This document shows, in pieces, positions 11,634 to 23,183 of a stretch of 64,000 bases of DNA. Under the pieces are notes generated by a model. The model was not told where the DNA came from. It did no database searches and was given only the letters and a program-made list of their open reading frames with translations. The number at the start of each line of letters is the position of its first letter. The stretch's first letter is position 1. This DNA comes from Diphasiastrum complanatum (taxonomy: Eukaryota > Streptophyta > Lycopodiopsida > Lycopodiales > Lycopodiaceae): contig CM055111.1 of assembly GCA_029204225.1 (NCBI GenBank), positions 19,721,003-19,785,002 on the forward strand, in the 5' to 3' direction. Both the position numbers and the translations under genes were made by a program.

Positions 11634-12579
11634 GAACTGTGTAAGCCTCATGGTGAATCCTGGAAGATGGAATGACCACGTAGGGACTAGTATTTCTAGG
11701 CAAATGTATTAAATGCAAGTAGACCCCTCTTAAAGAAAGTAGAGTGAGCCACCTTTTGATGGTGATCTCTAGTGGAGAGCATTATTCCACTTGTAAATTG
11801 TGAAATGTGGAAATTCGACTAGGATGCCACCTAAGGAGCTCTCTTGCTTATTTAAGAGACTCCCTCTTTGTGAAGAGGAGCTTTTTGTGAATTGTATCAA
11901 CTCCATGCTGAAATGAGAAGAGCCTCCACGAGTTTGGTGCATCTATTGAGCTTCTTGATCATGTTTGTTTCTTGAGTGATGCATTTATGATCTTGCCCTT
12001 TCCTCCTTTTTTTGTGTGGTTGTGGACTGTAGAGTGGATTAGATTTGATGCTTTCCTAGAGTGGATTAGTTTTTTTTCTTGTTTGTGGATTAATGTAGGA
12101 ACCAACATTCAGGTAAACTAAATAGGCTGGATTTGTGGTGTAGTTCTTGCATATCTCTTTACAATCCAGTTCTTGATGTTCTTGGGATGTTCAAGAATCA
12201 AAAGGCTGGTTGGTTTCTTGATTCTTGGACTTCTAAAATGCTATAGATTAGTTCTTGTTTCTTGTTTTGTCAATTTATGCAAGTAAAGTAGTGTAGGATC
12301 TGATTCAGTTCACTTTTAGAGTAGGTAGCTGTAGAATCTACAGAATGTTCATTTGGGTTGTATGTTGATCTGTGAATGAACGTTCTTGGCTTGCATCTAT
12401 GTATGAATGTAAGTGCGTTCAAGAGAGACGACCCTGAGTTGTCCTCTAACATGTAGGACAAAATATACTACAATGAGAATCTATTTCCTTTTGCCTAATC
12501 TGGGTCTTTAAACAAGAAAGATAATCTCAAGAATAACCCACCGTCTCTGTTGATAGGCAGAAGTAAGAAAGAATTAATT
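11634..12579. other. LTR-like or UTR-like sequence, no coding region
   Basis: No coding region is supported. A TATA-like 'cttatttaagag' near 11,850 is followed by a T/C-rich transcribed-looking stretch. This resembles a solo LTR or promoter, but no partner copy is seen in the window. Confidence 0.3.
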
Positions 12580-12599
12580 TTAAAAAATCAACAGATCCT

Positions 12600-13680
12600 C
12601 TGGATCAGGGGATCTGTCAACAGAAGACGTGTGTGCAGCATCAACATCTGACACACATGAGGTGATCCTAGATTCAGGAGCCACCTCACACTTCGTGACA
12701 TGAATCATGTATGATTTCAGAAGTGCAGATCCCTCAAGATTCATAGTTCTTGGAGATGGATCTAGACATCAAGTGAACGATATTGGTTCACTATGGCTCA
12801 ACACAAATGGCAGAGAAAGACGACTCGAAGGCGTTCTGTGCGTGCCTACTCTGCAACAAGACTTGCTCTCTGTAGCAAGAATAGTAGATGCAGGGATGCG
12901 TGTGACGTTTTCTGACCAAGCATGAAACGTGATTGATGCCAGTACCAGTACTCTCATCGCTCGAGGCAGAAGGAAAGGGAACCTATATCATCTGAAGGTA
13001 CGCCTACCTGTAGATCAGGTGCATCAGACTCATGACGACTCGCCAAACACTTTGTGGCACAGAAGACTCTGCCACATGAACTCAATGGCACTTTAGCAAG
13101 CAAGCCATCACGGAGCAATAACAGAGTTCAGGATCTCGAATGCAACCAGTTCAACCACCTGTGATGCATACTTGAAGGGCAAGATGTCACGCACACCATT
13201 CATCAAAGACTCCTACAAAACGACAAAGATTATGGAGCTAGTACACTCTGACATCTACGGATCATTCAGAGTGGTCTCATTAGGAGATTCAAAGTATTAC
13301 ATAACCTTCATTGATGATTATAGCAAATTTTCCAGAGTGTATTTCATTCAGATAAATCTGAAACACTTGATAAATTCACAGAATATGTGAATTGGGCAGA
13401 AAGATGCACATGCAGCAAAGTAAAGCAGATCAGAATAGATGGACGTGGTGAATACATCTCCAATCACTTCACTGACTTTTGAAATAATTGTGGCATCATT
13501 CACAAAAGAACTGCAGCCTACACACTGCAGCACAATGGTGGTGTTGAACGAAAGAACAGGATCCTAATGGAATCAGCCAGATGCATGATGGCCTACTCGA
13601 AAGCTACAAGGGCACTATGGGCTGAAGTAGTAGCTACAGCCGCATACATCCAGAACAGAACATGCAAGCTATGGGTCTTC
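12600..13680 (+). pseudogene. Copia B protease and integrase
   Basis: The protease motif LDSGATSH lies at about 12,668. The LGDGS and LQQDLLSVAR segments follow, then LWHRRLCHMN of the GAG-pre-integrase domain. Integrase starts near 13,180 with HSDIYGSF (first Asp kept), then FIDDYSKF. The second region reads IDGRGEY (Asp kept) and the Glu region reads NGGVERKN. Stops occur after FVT, SDQA and SMAL, and frameshifts near 13,380. The frame ends in YIQNRTCK, where a deletion joins it to RT. Confidence 0.8.
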
Positions 13681-14985
13681 AAGCTCAAATACGGACTAGA
13701 TGGGTGTAACGAAATACAAGACAAGACTGGTAGCGAAAGTTTTTTCTCAGAGATACGGTATAGACTACTCTGAAACCTTCTCTTATGTCGTCAAACATTC
13801 ATCCCTATGTCTGTTATTTGCTTATGCAGCAGCTTATGACCTTAGGATCCACATTGCGGATGATAAGACAGCCTTCTTGCATGGCAAATTAGACAAAGAG
13901 GTCTACATGGATCAACCCCCAAGATATGTCTTAAATTCACTTCCTATTTATGCATGCAAAATGCATAGAAATATCTACGGTCTGAAACGGTCAGCCAGAC
14001 AATGGTACAAGAAGAAGGATTAAGCCCTGAAATCATTAGGATTCAAGCCACTGTTGGCTAATTCTAATGTGTATGTCAGAGTCACAGATGGGCAGATCAT
14101 CACTGTGGTTGTATATGTGGATGACACTCTGATACTTTGCAAGAGTGAGTAGTTGATTGCTGAAGTGAAGATAGACATCTCGAAATATTTCGAGATTGTG
14201 GATCTGGGAGAAGCCAGGTGTTACCTAGGCTTGCAAATTGAAAGGGACTATGAGGGAGGTAAGCTATACCTTCATCAGTCCAGATACACCCAAAAAATCC
14301 TAGAGGATTTTGGGATGCTGAACTTCAAAGGAGCGAATACTCCAATGCTCGCAGGAACGGTGCTGACAAAGGATGATTGTTTGAAGATTGAGGTAGAGAG
14401 AAAACAGATGCAGCTCACACCTTACAGGAAGCTAATAGGTTCGCTGATGTACCTTGCAGACAACACACGTCCTGACATCCCTTATGCAGTGTTCAGGATG
14501 AGCCAATTTTGCACGAATCCAAGCTCAACACATTGGAAGATTGCAAAACGAATTTTGCAATATCTTCAATTGACGAGGGATTACGAGTTGTGTTATTGTC
14601 GTGATGCAGGTTTCAGGATGCTTTCCTATAGTGACGCTAGCTGGGCATCCCTAAAGGACGATTGTAAAAGCGTTTCAAGGGGATGCACCGTCTCATCATG
14701 AGCAGTAGTTCTCTGGGTTAGCAAGAAGCAGACCGTTGTTGCCCAGTCATCTTGCGAAGCAAGCTGCGAAGCAGAGTACATTGCAGCAACAAAGATGGCC
14801 AACAAGATAATTTGGCTAAGGCAGTTCCTGGACGAATTGGATGAAACAAAGAATGAGCCTCTGGTCTTGCAGATGGATAACACCTCTGCAATACATCTGA
14901 CGAAAGAATATGGAGGAATCATTGTATTTACATTCTATTTGGTTCTTCATATTCTAGTTACATCTCGATATGTAAAATTGATGTA
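13681..14985 (+). pseudogene. Copia B reverse transcriptase and RNase H
   Basis: RT begins within the region of KLKYGLDG, then KTAFLHGKLDKEVYMDQP, then the polymerase motif VVYVDDTLIL at about 14,110. RT-connection sequence and RNase H follow (YSDASWASLKDDCKS, then EYIAATKMANKIIWL, then MDNTSAIHL). It breaks off at about 14,930 into unrelated AT-rich sequence before the polyprotein end. A stop after TVSS and frame changes disable it. Confidence 0.8.
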
Positions 14986-14990
14986 AGAAA

Positions 14991-15269
14991 TAGTGAAGCA
15001 TCCAATGTGGATACTATTTTTTATATCAATTATGAAGGCTATTATAAAACCATAGAAAGAAGGTCTATACTTAGAACGGATATCATTCTATCAAAGTTGT
15101 GTGGTAGAACTAGTTGAAGAGAGAGTGTGAAAAATTGTCAACTAGTTTAAGATTTTTCATGTTGAGTTTATTTGGCAATTTTGAGGTCAATATGTATTTT
15201 AATCTTAGATCTATATAGACTTTATAAAGTTAATAAGGGCTAAGAATAGTGTATTTATAATTTTTGGCA
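14991..15269. other. Unassigned AT-rich spacer
   Basis: No coding region or recognisable repeat. It separates the broken end of copia B from the gag fragment that starts copia C. Confidence 0.4.
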
Positions 15270-15426
15270 ACTTAGGCAAGTTGCAAGGAGCTACGCGAAT
15301 GGAGGGAGAAAAATGACAAGGCAGTAGTCTTGCTATCATCTTCCACCGAAGATAGTCTCACACTTGACTTGGTTACACTCTCCAAAGCTAAGGAGATGTG
15401 GAATGCATTACTCACCAGATTTCAGA
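15270..15426 (+). pseudogene. Gag fragment fused to a foreign pol
   Basis: The reading frames correspond to gag residues around EWREKNDKAV...LLSSSTEDSLTLDL, in two frames. They match element D gag nearly base for base up to 'ctcaccagatttcagag', after which the match ends abruptly. Confidence 0.75.
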
Positions 15427-16600
15427 GATTGCTTTGTGAAGGATGTCAACCAAAAGGTCAAAGTTATTGCGGATGGTATAAGAGAGCCCAACACTAAATT
15501 GTACAGGTTGAATGCTACAATCAAGGGGCAACATGGACTTGTCTCATCCATTCCATCGCAAACTGAACTGTGGCATAAGAGGCTTGGTCACTTAGGAAGC
15601 CTCAGTTTGATGAGGAAATTGGAAATGGTGAGAGGATTGCCTATGATAGAAGACCACTTGAAGTCGATGTGTGAATCATGTGTGTATGGGAAGCAGCATC
15701 GAGAGAAGTTCAATAAAGGTGGCATTGCTAGAGCAAAGAACATCCTAGATTTGATCCAAATAGATTTATGCGGGCCTATGAGGACTATGTCCTTAGGTAA
15801 AGCCTTCTATTTCATGACCTTTATTGATGATATGTCACGTAAGATGTGGATTTACTTCTTGAAGAAGAAATCGGATGCATTTGACAATTTCAAGAGTTTC
15901 AAAACAAAGCTCTAAGATCAGATAGTGGAGGTGAGTATAAGTCTAATGACTTCAATGATTTTTGTGATAAATGTGGAATCAAAAGACAATTTACGCAAGC
16001 TCATACCCCTGCACTCAATGGTGTAGCTGGGTACAAGAATTGTACGATTGTGGAAAGTGCTAGATCTATGCTAGCTGAGATGAAACTACCAAAATATTTT
16101 TGGTCAGAAGCATGTAGTACAGCAGTCTATCTTCAAAATAGAAGTCCTACCATTGCCATACCAAAGAAAACACCTGAGGAGGCATTCACGAAGAAGAAGC
16201 CAAAGGTAAACCACTTGCAAATCTTTGGATGTAAGGCCTTTGTACACATTCCTAAGGAAGAGAGACGTAAGCTTGATGTGAAAGCTGTCAAGTGTATATT
16301 CCTAGGATATGATGATCGTGTGAAGGGCTATAGATGTTTTGATCCAGTGGAGAACAAAATACATGTCAGTCGTGATGTCATCTTTGATGAATCTAAGATG
16401 TATGAAGACGAGGATGCTGAGAAGAGAGACACATCCAGTGGGAAAGATGGTATAGTGAGGATACCTCCTGATGATGATCCATTTATTGACTTTCCTAGTG
16501 ATGATGATCCATTTATTGACTTTCCTAGTGATGGACACAAGGATACACCTCAAGATACTACTACTCACCTCAACAGGTTGGAGAGGTAGGGACAAACCCT
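15427..16600 (+). pseudogene. Copia C pre-integrase and integrase
   Basis: The pre-integrase zinc region shows LWHKRLGHLGS and CESCVYGKQHREKF. Integrase carries the first Asp (QIDLCGPM), a frameshift near 15,915, and the second Asp (SDSGGEY). The third catalytic position reads NGVAGYKN instead of the usual NGVAERKN, so the catalytic Glu is lost. The C-terminal domain (KVNHLQIFGCKAF, GYDDRVKGYRC, VSRDVIFDES) follows. A 30-bp in-frame duplication (DDDPFIDFPS, twice) lies at about 16,470-16,530. Confidence 0.85.
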
Positions 16601-18374
16601 TTGGTGCAAGAAGGATTGAAGTTGCAGGTGACAAATGCAAGGAGAAAGATGTACCGTGGGATACATTTTCACCAAGAAGCCGATCACCTGACAGAAGGCT
16701 CCCTAAGTGGTTTGAGAGATTGTTGGAGAACCGTGACATGGTTGACTTTCTGGGATCATCTAGCCAGGGAGAGCTACGAAGATCAACAAGAGAGAAGACA
16801 CAACCTGAAAGGTATGAAGCAAATTATGCTCTCTTATCTAGCATTATTCAAAGCAAAGAACCTTCGACTTATGGTGAAGCGAAGGATCATGACATTTGGG
16901 TCAACGACATGGGAGAGGAGATGGAGTCAATTGCTAAGCATTACACATGGGACTTAGTGGAACCACCAGTTGGCAAGAAACCCATTGGTTGTAAATGGGT
17001 ATACAGGACTAAGTACCATGCAGATGGAATAAAGCAAGATTGGTGATCAAAGGGTATGCGCAAAGTAAATGGATCGACTATGAGGGGACCTTTGTGCCAG
17101 TATGTAAGTGGAATACTCTACGTCTACTTGTTGCTTTAGCTTCACATTTTGATTGGCCTTTGCATCAGATGGATGTGAAATCTACTTTTCGAAATGGTGA
17201 GTTAGAAGAAGAGGTGTTCATGGATCAACCTGAAGGCTTTGTCGCGAAAGGACAGGAGAATAAAGTATGTCGCTTGAAGAAAGCGCTTTATGGTCTTAAA
17301 CAGGCACCACGTGCATGATATAGCAGGATTGATGCCTACTTTCATTCTAAGGGGATGGTGAGAACACATTCTGATCCAAATCTTTATGTCTTATGCTTTG
17401 ATGATATGGTTGCTTTGATTGCTCTTTATGTTGATGACTTGATTATCACGGAAAATAATCAAAAGATAATAGACATGATCAAGAAAGACCTCATGAAACA
17501 ATTCGAGATGACAGATCTCAGCCTAATGCATTATTGCCTTGGAGTGGAGGTGTGGCAAAAAGGACATGAATTGGGTTTAGCACAGGTGAAGTATGTCAGA
17601 GAGTTGTTACATAGGTTTAGGTTGAAGGATTGCAAGTCAGTGAACACTCCTATTGAACTAGGTAAAAAGCTTTCTCATCTTGAAGAGTCACAGCCATTTG
17701 ATGCTACGCTGTATAGGCAGTTAGTAGGGAGCTTGATTTACCTTACCACGACTAGACCAGATATATGTTATGTTGTTGGTATTGTAAGTCAATTTATGGT
17801 AGCACCTACGGAAATGCATTGGAAGGCAGCTAAGCGCATTTTGCGTTATGTCAAAGGCACTTTAGATTATGGCTTGGCTTACAGGAAGCATGAGGGTTTA
17901 CCTGAGTTATGTGACCATATGGATGCGGATTGGGGAGGTGACTATGATGATCGTAGATCCACCACAGGGTATGTATTCTAGCTTTGTGGCAGTTGCTTTT
18001 CCTGGTCTAGCAAAAAGCAAAGTACATTTTCTTTATCCACCACAGAAGTAGTAAGCAAATTGTGTAGTGCAGCACAAGAAGCTATATGGTTGAGGCAAAT
18101 CTTGGAAGAAATTGGCATGAAACAGGAGAATCCCACAACTATACATAGCGACAGTCAGAGTGGCATTTAGCTAGCAAAGAATCTAGTGTTCCATATGAGA
18201 ACCAAACACATTGAGATTTAGTATCACTTTATACACGTGAGGCTGTTGAGTCGTGAAATTCATGCTATTCATTGTAGTATGAACGAATAACTAACTGATA
18301 TTTTCACTAAGGCTCTTGTTAGAAAAAAGTTTGATAACTTGAAATCAAAGCTTTATGTACTTAAAGTTTGTTGA
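16601..18374 (+). pseudogene. Copia C reverse transcriptase and RNase H
   Basis: RT starts near 16,890 (WVNDMGEEMESI, GCKWVYRTKY), keeps HQMDVKSTF and the polymerase box LYVDDLIIT (about 17,430), and has LKKALYGLKQAPRA followed by TGA where Trp is expected. RNase H follows from about 17,900 (YMDADWGGDYDDRRS in two frames) to TKHIEI and the polyprotein C terminus LKSKLYVLKVC, stop at 18,374. There are several frameshifts and TAG/TGA stops. Confidence 0.85.
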
Positions 18375-18430
18375 CTTTAAAACTATATATATGACTGTAT
18401 AGAAAGTAGACTCTACTTTAAGGGAGAGAG

Positions 18431-18700
18431 TTAGAATAAAAGTAGAATCACTGTGTTATTGTACCGTGGGTCCTATCAATAGACCTTATCAGTTGGCTTC
18501 GCCACGAGGCGATGGGACACGCGTCCTGTCACTGACAACCCGTCATGCATGGGTTGCCTGAGTGAAGAACTATATGTATAGTGTATTTTCAATTTGAGAA
18601 ATACAGTTGGTACGTGAGCTTGGTGTGGAAAGTGTTTTCTGTCTGTGTTATTGTGTAGCATGATCTCTATTCCTATTCGAAGCAAATTCTAAGTGAAACA
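18431..18700 (+). repeat. 3' LTR of copia C (about 270 bp)
   Basis: It starts right after the polypurine tract at 'ttagaataaaag' and ends near 'aagtgaaaca', just before a PBS-like 'gagccagagg'. A second copy lies at 33,291-33,563. No matching 5' LTR is seen at the left end of element C, consistent with its chimeric start. Confidence 0.6.
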
Positions 18701-19829
18701 TTATGTTAGAATGAGCCAGAGGCTTCCTTGGATCCTAATGACAACATTGCAATTGTACCTAATCCAAGTCCACACATATCAAAACAACAAGTTGGTAATG
18801 GTCATAATCGAAACAAGATGAGACGAAAATCAAGTTTGTCCGATTTGTATGTCATTGAAAGTTTTGATAGTGATGCAACTGGGATGACATACAATATTAT
18901 GATTTCAAATGGATTAATAGAAAACCATCAAAAACAAAAACAAAAATACACCATATGTAAGCAAATATATTATGTTTACTTGAGATTAAAAGGCTTCGAT
19001 GTGAATGAAGAGATGTTTATTTACCAACCAATACTAAGTTAACAAGAGTTGTTCTATGTGATGTCAAGGTCTTGACATCTCAAGGTTGTTGGTTGTTAAT
19101 CAACCGACTATGTCTGCTCCTCTTTTTGAATTCAAGCTTAATAAATAGAATTTCAAACTTCATTGGGTTGTTTGAATGCGACTTAGAAATGTAGAATATG
19201 GTTACAAATGATGTTATATTTATGCTATTTCACATCTTTATGGTATGCAACATTATCAATACAAATATATATTTGTAAATGAGTGTACCTTTGCAATTCA
19301 TTTTCAACAAACAAAATATCCAACAATTTGGAGATTGTTAAAATATGTGATTTAGCAAATCATAAGCTCGCATAACTCGCACAAATTTACTTGCAAAGTG
19401 TCAAGTCCCAAGCCCAAGGAAGTCTCTCTCTCCAAGGACACACACTTGCAACTGTAACGCAAATTCTCCACAATTTTCTACCTATTATGAAATTAGAGTT
19501 TTGATTAACAAAGAGATTATTAAGTCCATATCGAAGGCAATTTTTTGAAATAACAATGTTCACAATATCACAACCTTTTTTGCACATACCCTTTCATACA
19601 AAAATTTGTGCAAATTGTCACTACAATTTTTTGAAATTTTAAAATAAACAAAATACTTCTCGCTTATTTGACAATAGGGAAGGGCCTTTCTTTATGCCTA
19701 GGCAGAAGAGCATTGCAAAACTCCTCTCCACCCCAAAAAAAATCCCCATACCATAATAATATAAATAATGTAAAATAACCATGCTTGTACAAAACTTACT
19801 TGTAATAGAAAAGCATAAACGTAGCATAA
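18701..19829 (+). other. Unassigned segment with a 104-codon ORF
   Basis: A plus-strand ORF at 18,728-19,042 begins MDPNDNIAIVPNPSPH and contains RRKSSLSDLYVIESFDSDAT. It is partly conserved in the duplicate at 33,600-33,870, where it is frameshifted. I do not recognise the family. It lies directly downstream of a PBS-like word, so it might be the start of another element's internal region. The remainder is AT-rich with no gene seen. Confidence 0.35.
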
Positions 19830-20320
19830 GATCTGATGCTAAAAAGACGTATGCTTCACAAAAAGACTCAATTAGTTGGCGCGGACACGTCTTGCTGGGA
19901 ATGAAAGCAATGGATAACCTCTTGTGACATTTTCTCTCTTATTCTTGTGCATTATTCTTAATCTCGTTTTGTTTAAATTTTAAAGTTAGAGCTAAGTAGG
20001 GCTATGATTCGGCTCGGCACAATTCTGTACAGCGTGTAAACAAGTTTGATAGATTATAAATGGATTGAAGGAGAGAACTGCTCTTTGTTGAGATTCAACA
20101 TCACTGCCTTACTCGGAACTCCATACCGGCATTGTTGGACACCCATCATCATATTATTGTTTACGAATATGGCAGGCTCTTATAACTTTGGTTGTGCATA
20201 GAGGGGATTGACTACACAGAAGCAGATACAGAGTTCAGGTTAACCTGTGACAGAGTAGGAAATTGGATCTTAAAGCTAGTGGAAATGGAAAGAGAACTTG
20301 GAGACAATTTCTTGCCCTGC
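19830..20320 (-). repeat. Copy of the transporter 3' flank
   Basis: Diverged copy of about 100-510 of this window, the 3' flank of the transporter gene. It is recognisable by 'gctgggaatgaaagcaatgg' and the surrounding order of motifs. It supports descent of the 21.3-21.9 kb fragment from a transporter gene copy rather than from a processed transcript. Confidence 0.6.
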
Positions 20321-20990
20321 AAGACATCCTAACAACCTTCGAGCTTGTAGTCGAGCTTTTATTGGCATATTGTTGAGAAACTCATTTCGTCAGAAAGCTA
20401 ACACCACTTCTAATTCTATCTATTTTATGTTGCTTTTATTTTAAAGAGGCTTTGGCCCCTCGCATCTTGCAAGCACGGGCCGCACGTATGACGGCTTGGC
20501 CCCGGTGCCCTCCTGACCACACGTTTTTTGTTTTTTGTTTTTTTTTTTTTTTTAAAATTGGTTGTCTGAACGCCACGTGTCCAGGTAGCCAATTTATATC
20601 CCATAAGCATTTCTACAAGGTAAGGGGAGGGAATATATACATAAGCCCACCTAATTGGTAGCATGTGTGTGTGTGTGCATGGGTGCCCGGCGCCACCCGC
20701 CCTGTCCGAGATCACGGCTCGGCGCCGTGGGTGCCCGTGGCCTGGGGCTGCCTGTCGAAAATCTTCACGCTAGACACACCTCAAATTTTGGTGGGCACCC
20801 CCATGCGGACACCCGTCAGCCGCTGGGGGGGGCACCGGCGCCAAACCCCTCCCACGCGCGGGGGTCGTGCACGTAAGTCCCAGTGGGTTAAAGCGGCCGG
20901 GATATCCACCCACATGTGAGTAGGGAAGGTAATGGGAATGTACGTAACCAACCCAACCCAACCACCACACTCGGGGGCCTATTACTTCTA
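20321..20990. other. GC-rich inserted segment with TG microsatellite
   Basis: Compared with the transporter's own 3' flank, both duplicate copies carry an extra GC-rich block (here and at about 34,262-34,780), with GGCGCC-rich runs and a short (TG)n tract at about 20,664-20,680. Its base composition differs sharply from its AT-rich surroundings. ORFs crossing it are low-complexity. It may be a solo LTR or other insertion of unknown family. Confidence 0.5.
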
Positions 20991-21249
20991 TGTATTTAAC
21001 TGAACTACGCAATATTTTGCGAATAGATTTTTGAGCACTCATTCGCCAATATCATAGACACGCTCTTCAGTGCCCAGAAAAAATGGAGATCCAACATCTA
21101 CTATCGGATTATGAACTCTGGTACTGTATTGTGGAGGTTTGAAAGAGTTAGTAAATACGGATAGAGAATCTGTGTTCTTCTGAATCATGAATCATGAAAT
21201 CTACGTCTTTAAGAAGCCTCTCGGTTTGAGCAGTATAGAACAGAGATTT

Positions 21250-21892
21250 TAGTTGAGATATCAACATGACTCATGGAAGATGATCAGCACTGAGGGGGAG
21301 GGTCGATACCAGGACATTTTTCATCAAATAGCCATGATCCGGTCTGGAAAGATTCTGGCAAAAATTCAGGTGGCCATTTTCTCTCTTCTGTATCTTAAGG
21401 CCCAGATCTGTTTGGTACAGTTGAGAGCGATTGGTAGGTTTTCGAGATGTCATTTTGTTGGTCCACATGGTTGCTAGTAGAACCATCGGTCCTCCCAAAA
21501 GTTCAAGACCATTTGCAGATTTGTGTCAGAGAAGTGTAGAGAAAACTACAACCCAGACTGGAATAGTCATGTAAATGAAAGTGGTGACGGATGCATTCAC
21601 ACCAAGCAGAGCTCGTATTTCCAACCAGCTGCATAGTCCATCACAGACGAGACCATTGTAGATCAATGGAAACCATGGTAAATGTTGAGCTAGTGTTGTG
21701 GAATCTAAGCCCCAATCACTAGAACTGGTGCATAGATTGCATATCTCCCAAAAAGCGCTGAGGACAGTTAATACGGCTAACTGAACGACATTTAAACGCT
21801 TTGCATTCAATGCTTTACCAATTACGAGGACTTCTGCTCGAAATATTTGCAGAGCGAAAGTTAAAGAACTGGCGAAAACCCATGGGTTTCCA
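21250..21892 (-). pseudogene. Truncated transporter exon-4 copy 1
   Basis: It matches helices 6-10 and the C-terminal tail of the EamA gene (NPWVFASSL, ALQIFRAEV, YMTIPVW). Homology stops at GGNPWVFAS, about 22 residues inside exon 4, at a CAAG/GTGG junction that resembles a splice acceptor. A CGA-to-TGA change after the helix-9 FSTLL segment truncates it. Exons 1-3 are missing. Confidence 0.85.
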
Positions 21893-21904
21893 CCTTGAGC
21901 GCGA

Positions 21905-22145
21905 TATATACACAAGGAACTTTTGATTGTTCCTATATAGGAAAAAGAAAGAGTTTTCCTAGAATGAAATACACATAACTAGGAACTGTGCATTCACTAG
22001 GAAAAATGAAACAGTTCCTAGATTGACAATATAGGTTTTCCTATATAGGAAATTTTTGACCAAGAATTTACTAGAATAAGTATTTTTCTATATAGAAAAT
22101 TTTTAACAGAAAAGAATTAGTTTTCCTATATAGATAAATAGCTTC
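21905..22145. repeat. Cluster of TTTCCTATATAGGAAA palindromes
   Basis: Perfect or near-perfect palindromes of the form TTTCCTATATAGGAAA occur about three times in 240 bp (near 21,935, 22,035 and 22,090), together with half-sites such as 'actaggaa' and 'ttcctaga'. A second, equally structured copy is at 35,700-35,945. The cluster begins exactly where homology to the transporter ends. Confidence 0.7.
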
Positions 22146-22559
22146 CTTTGATCAGTTGCAATATAGTAGCCAACTCTACTTGTCCCAAAGCATTAAATAA
22201 GTTAAATATGGTGTCAGCTGTTGTTTGGTGGGGATAATCATATGGACTTCTCTCTGGAAAAAAACACACTTAGGCAACGCAAATTCCCAACTTAAACTAT
22301 TAAAAAGCTCGCAGGCAAACCAGAACCGAGATGAGAATTCCCAACTAAAACAAAAATAAAGAAGAAGAAGGGCGAAGTTTAGAAGGAACAAACGATCTTG
22401 TATATAATGACCTAGAGAGTGAGAGTGACCTCAAAGCAAACGGTGGGCTAAAGCATCGCATCTCGAAATGGCACAAATCACAGTCATGAGTTTATTCAAA
22501 CAAAACTAAGAGATACAGTCAATATTCCTTGCAGCAGCTTATAATGTAGAACTAAAGAA

Positions 22560-23183
22560 AGCCATTCATCAGTTGGTTAGACGCTATAAGTCTGAATTAA
22601 GCGCAACTACTGATGAGCAACCACAATAGCAATCTCTAATCAACTTTAGAATTAAGCGCAACTACTGATGACTAGAACCACAATATAAATCTCTAATCAA
22701 CTCTAAAGAAATGAGCTAGAATACTCATGAGTGTCCAAGTCCGCAGGCTTGAGAGAGAACGCTAACTATTCAATACTTGATTCATTATAATGTAGAAATA
22801 TGAGCAGCTATTTATACTAAGCAAATGCGGCAACGTCCAATAGTAGGACAACTAATTAGGTTGTAGATCATAATGGCTAGTGGGCCATAGTGAGTTGGCA
22901 TCCATCTGGATCTTCCTGGAAATTTACTTACTATAAAATTAGGGCAAGTCTATAGCTTTAAAACAAATTGAACAATAAATTGTCTTTCAACCGACACGAA
23001 ATTTGTCGTTGATTGCCAATCAAACGACACGAAATTTGTTGATGATGACACTAAATGTTGGAGCCACCTGTGATCCATTTTTGAGTAATTATGTAGACTG
23101 TGTAAAAACATGAAGAAAGCTACAGGTCTGGATAAAAATTGGACGAAGATTAAGAAGTCGATTAGTAGGAGAATAATCCAACA
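22560..23183 (-). repeat. LTR-like region, copia-type, partial
   Basis: On the minus strand it begins TGTTGGATTATTCTCC after a purine-rich GCATGGGG. It has a TATAAATAG box at about 22,817-22,809 and runs into a transcribed-looking leader. About 60 bp (22,585-22,700) is tandemly duplicated ('gaattaagcgcaactactga'). Minus-strand sequence preceding it (23,184-23,410) has an inverted relative at 39,186-39,400 that follows a copia integrase tail, supporting LTR identity. No coding region belongs to it here. Confidence 0.55.

Larger units (their letters stand above)
12580..14990 (+). mobile_element. Ty1/copia element B, degenerate internal region
   Basis: Internal copia sequence of the same family as A and D, without LTRs or gag. 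It holds protease, pre-integrase, integrase, RT and RNase H, with a deletion that removes the integrase C terminus and the RT N terminus (junction about 13,660-13,680). It has numerous stops. The RT/RNase H part closely matches the fragment at 23,458-24,016. Confidence 0.85.
15270..18700 (+). mobile_element. Ty1/copia element C, chimeric
   Basis: It opens with about 150 bp of gag matching element D (41,177-41,310). At about 15,426 it switches to the pol of a different copia family: GAG-pre-integrase, integrase, RT, RNase H, polypurine tract (AAGGGAGAGAG at 18,420-18,430) and an LTR of about 270 bp. No protease is present. Its last 0.5 kb is the left edge of the segmental duplication shared with 33,012-37,200. 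Confidence 0.8.

Noticed and set aside
22176-22391. Minus-strand 71-codon ORF, conserved at 35,975-36,190
   Set aside because: Conservation reflects the segmental duplication, not selection. No domain, and the sequence is a simple Leu/Phe-rich stretch.
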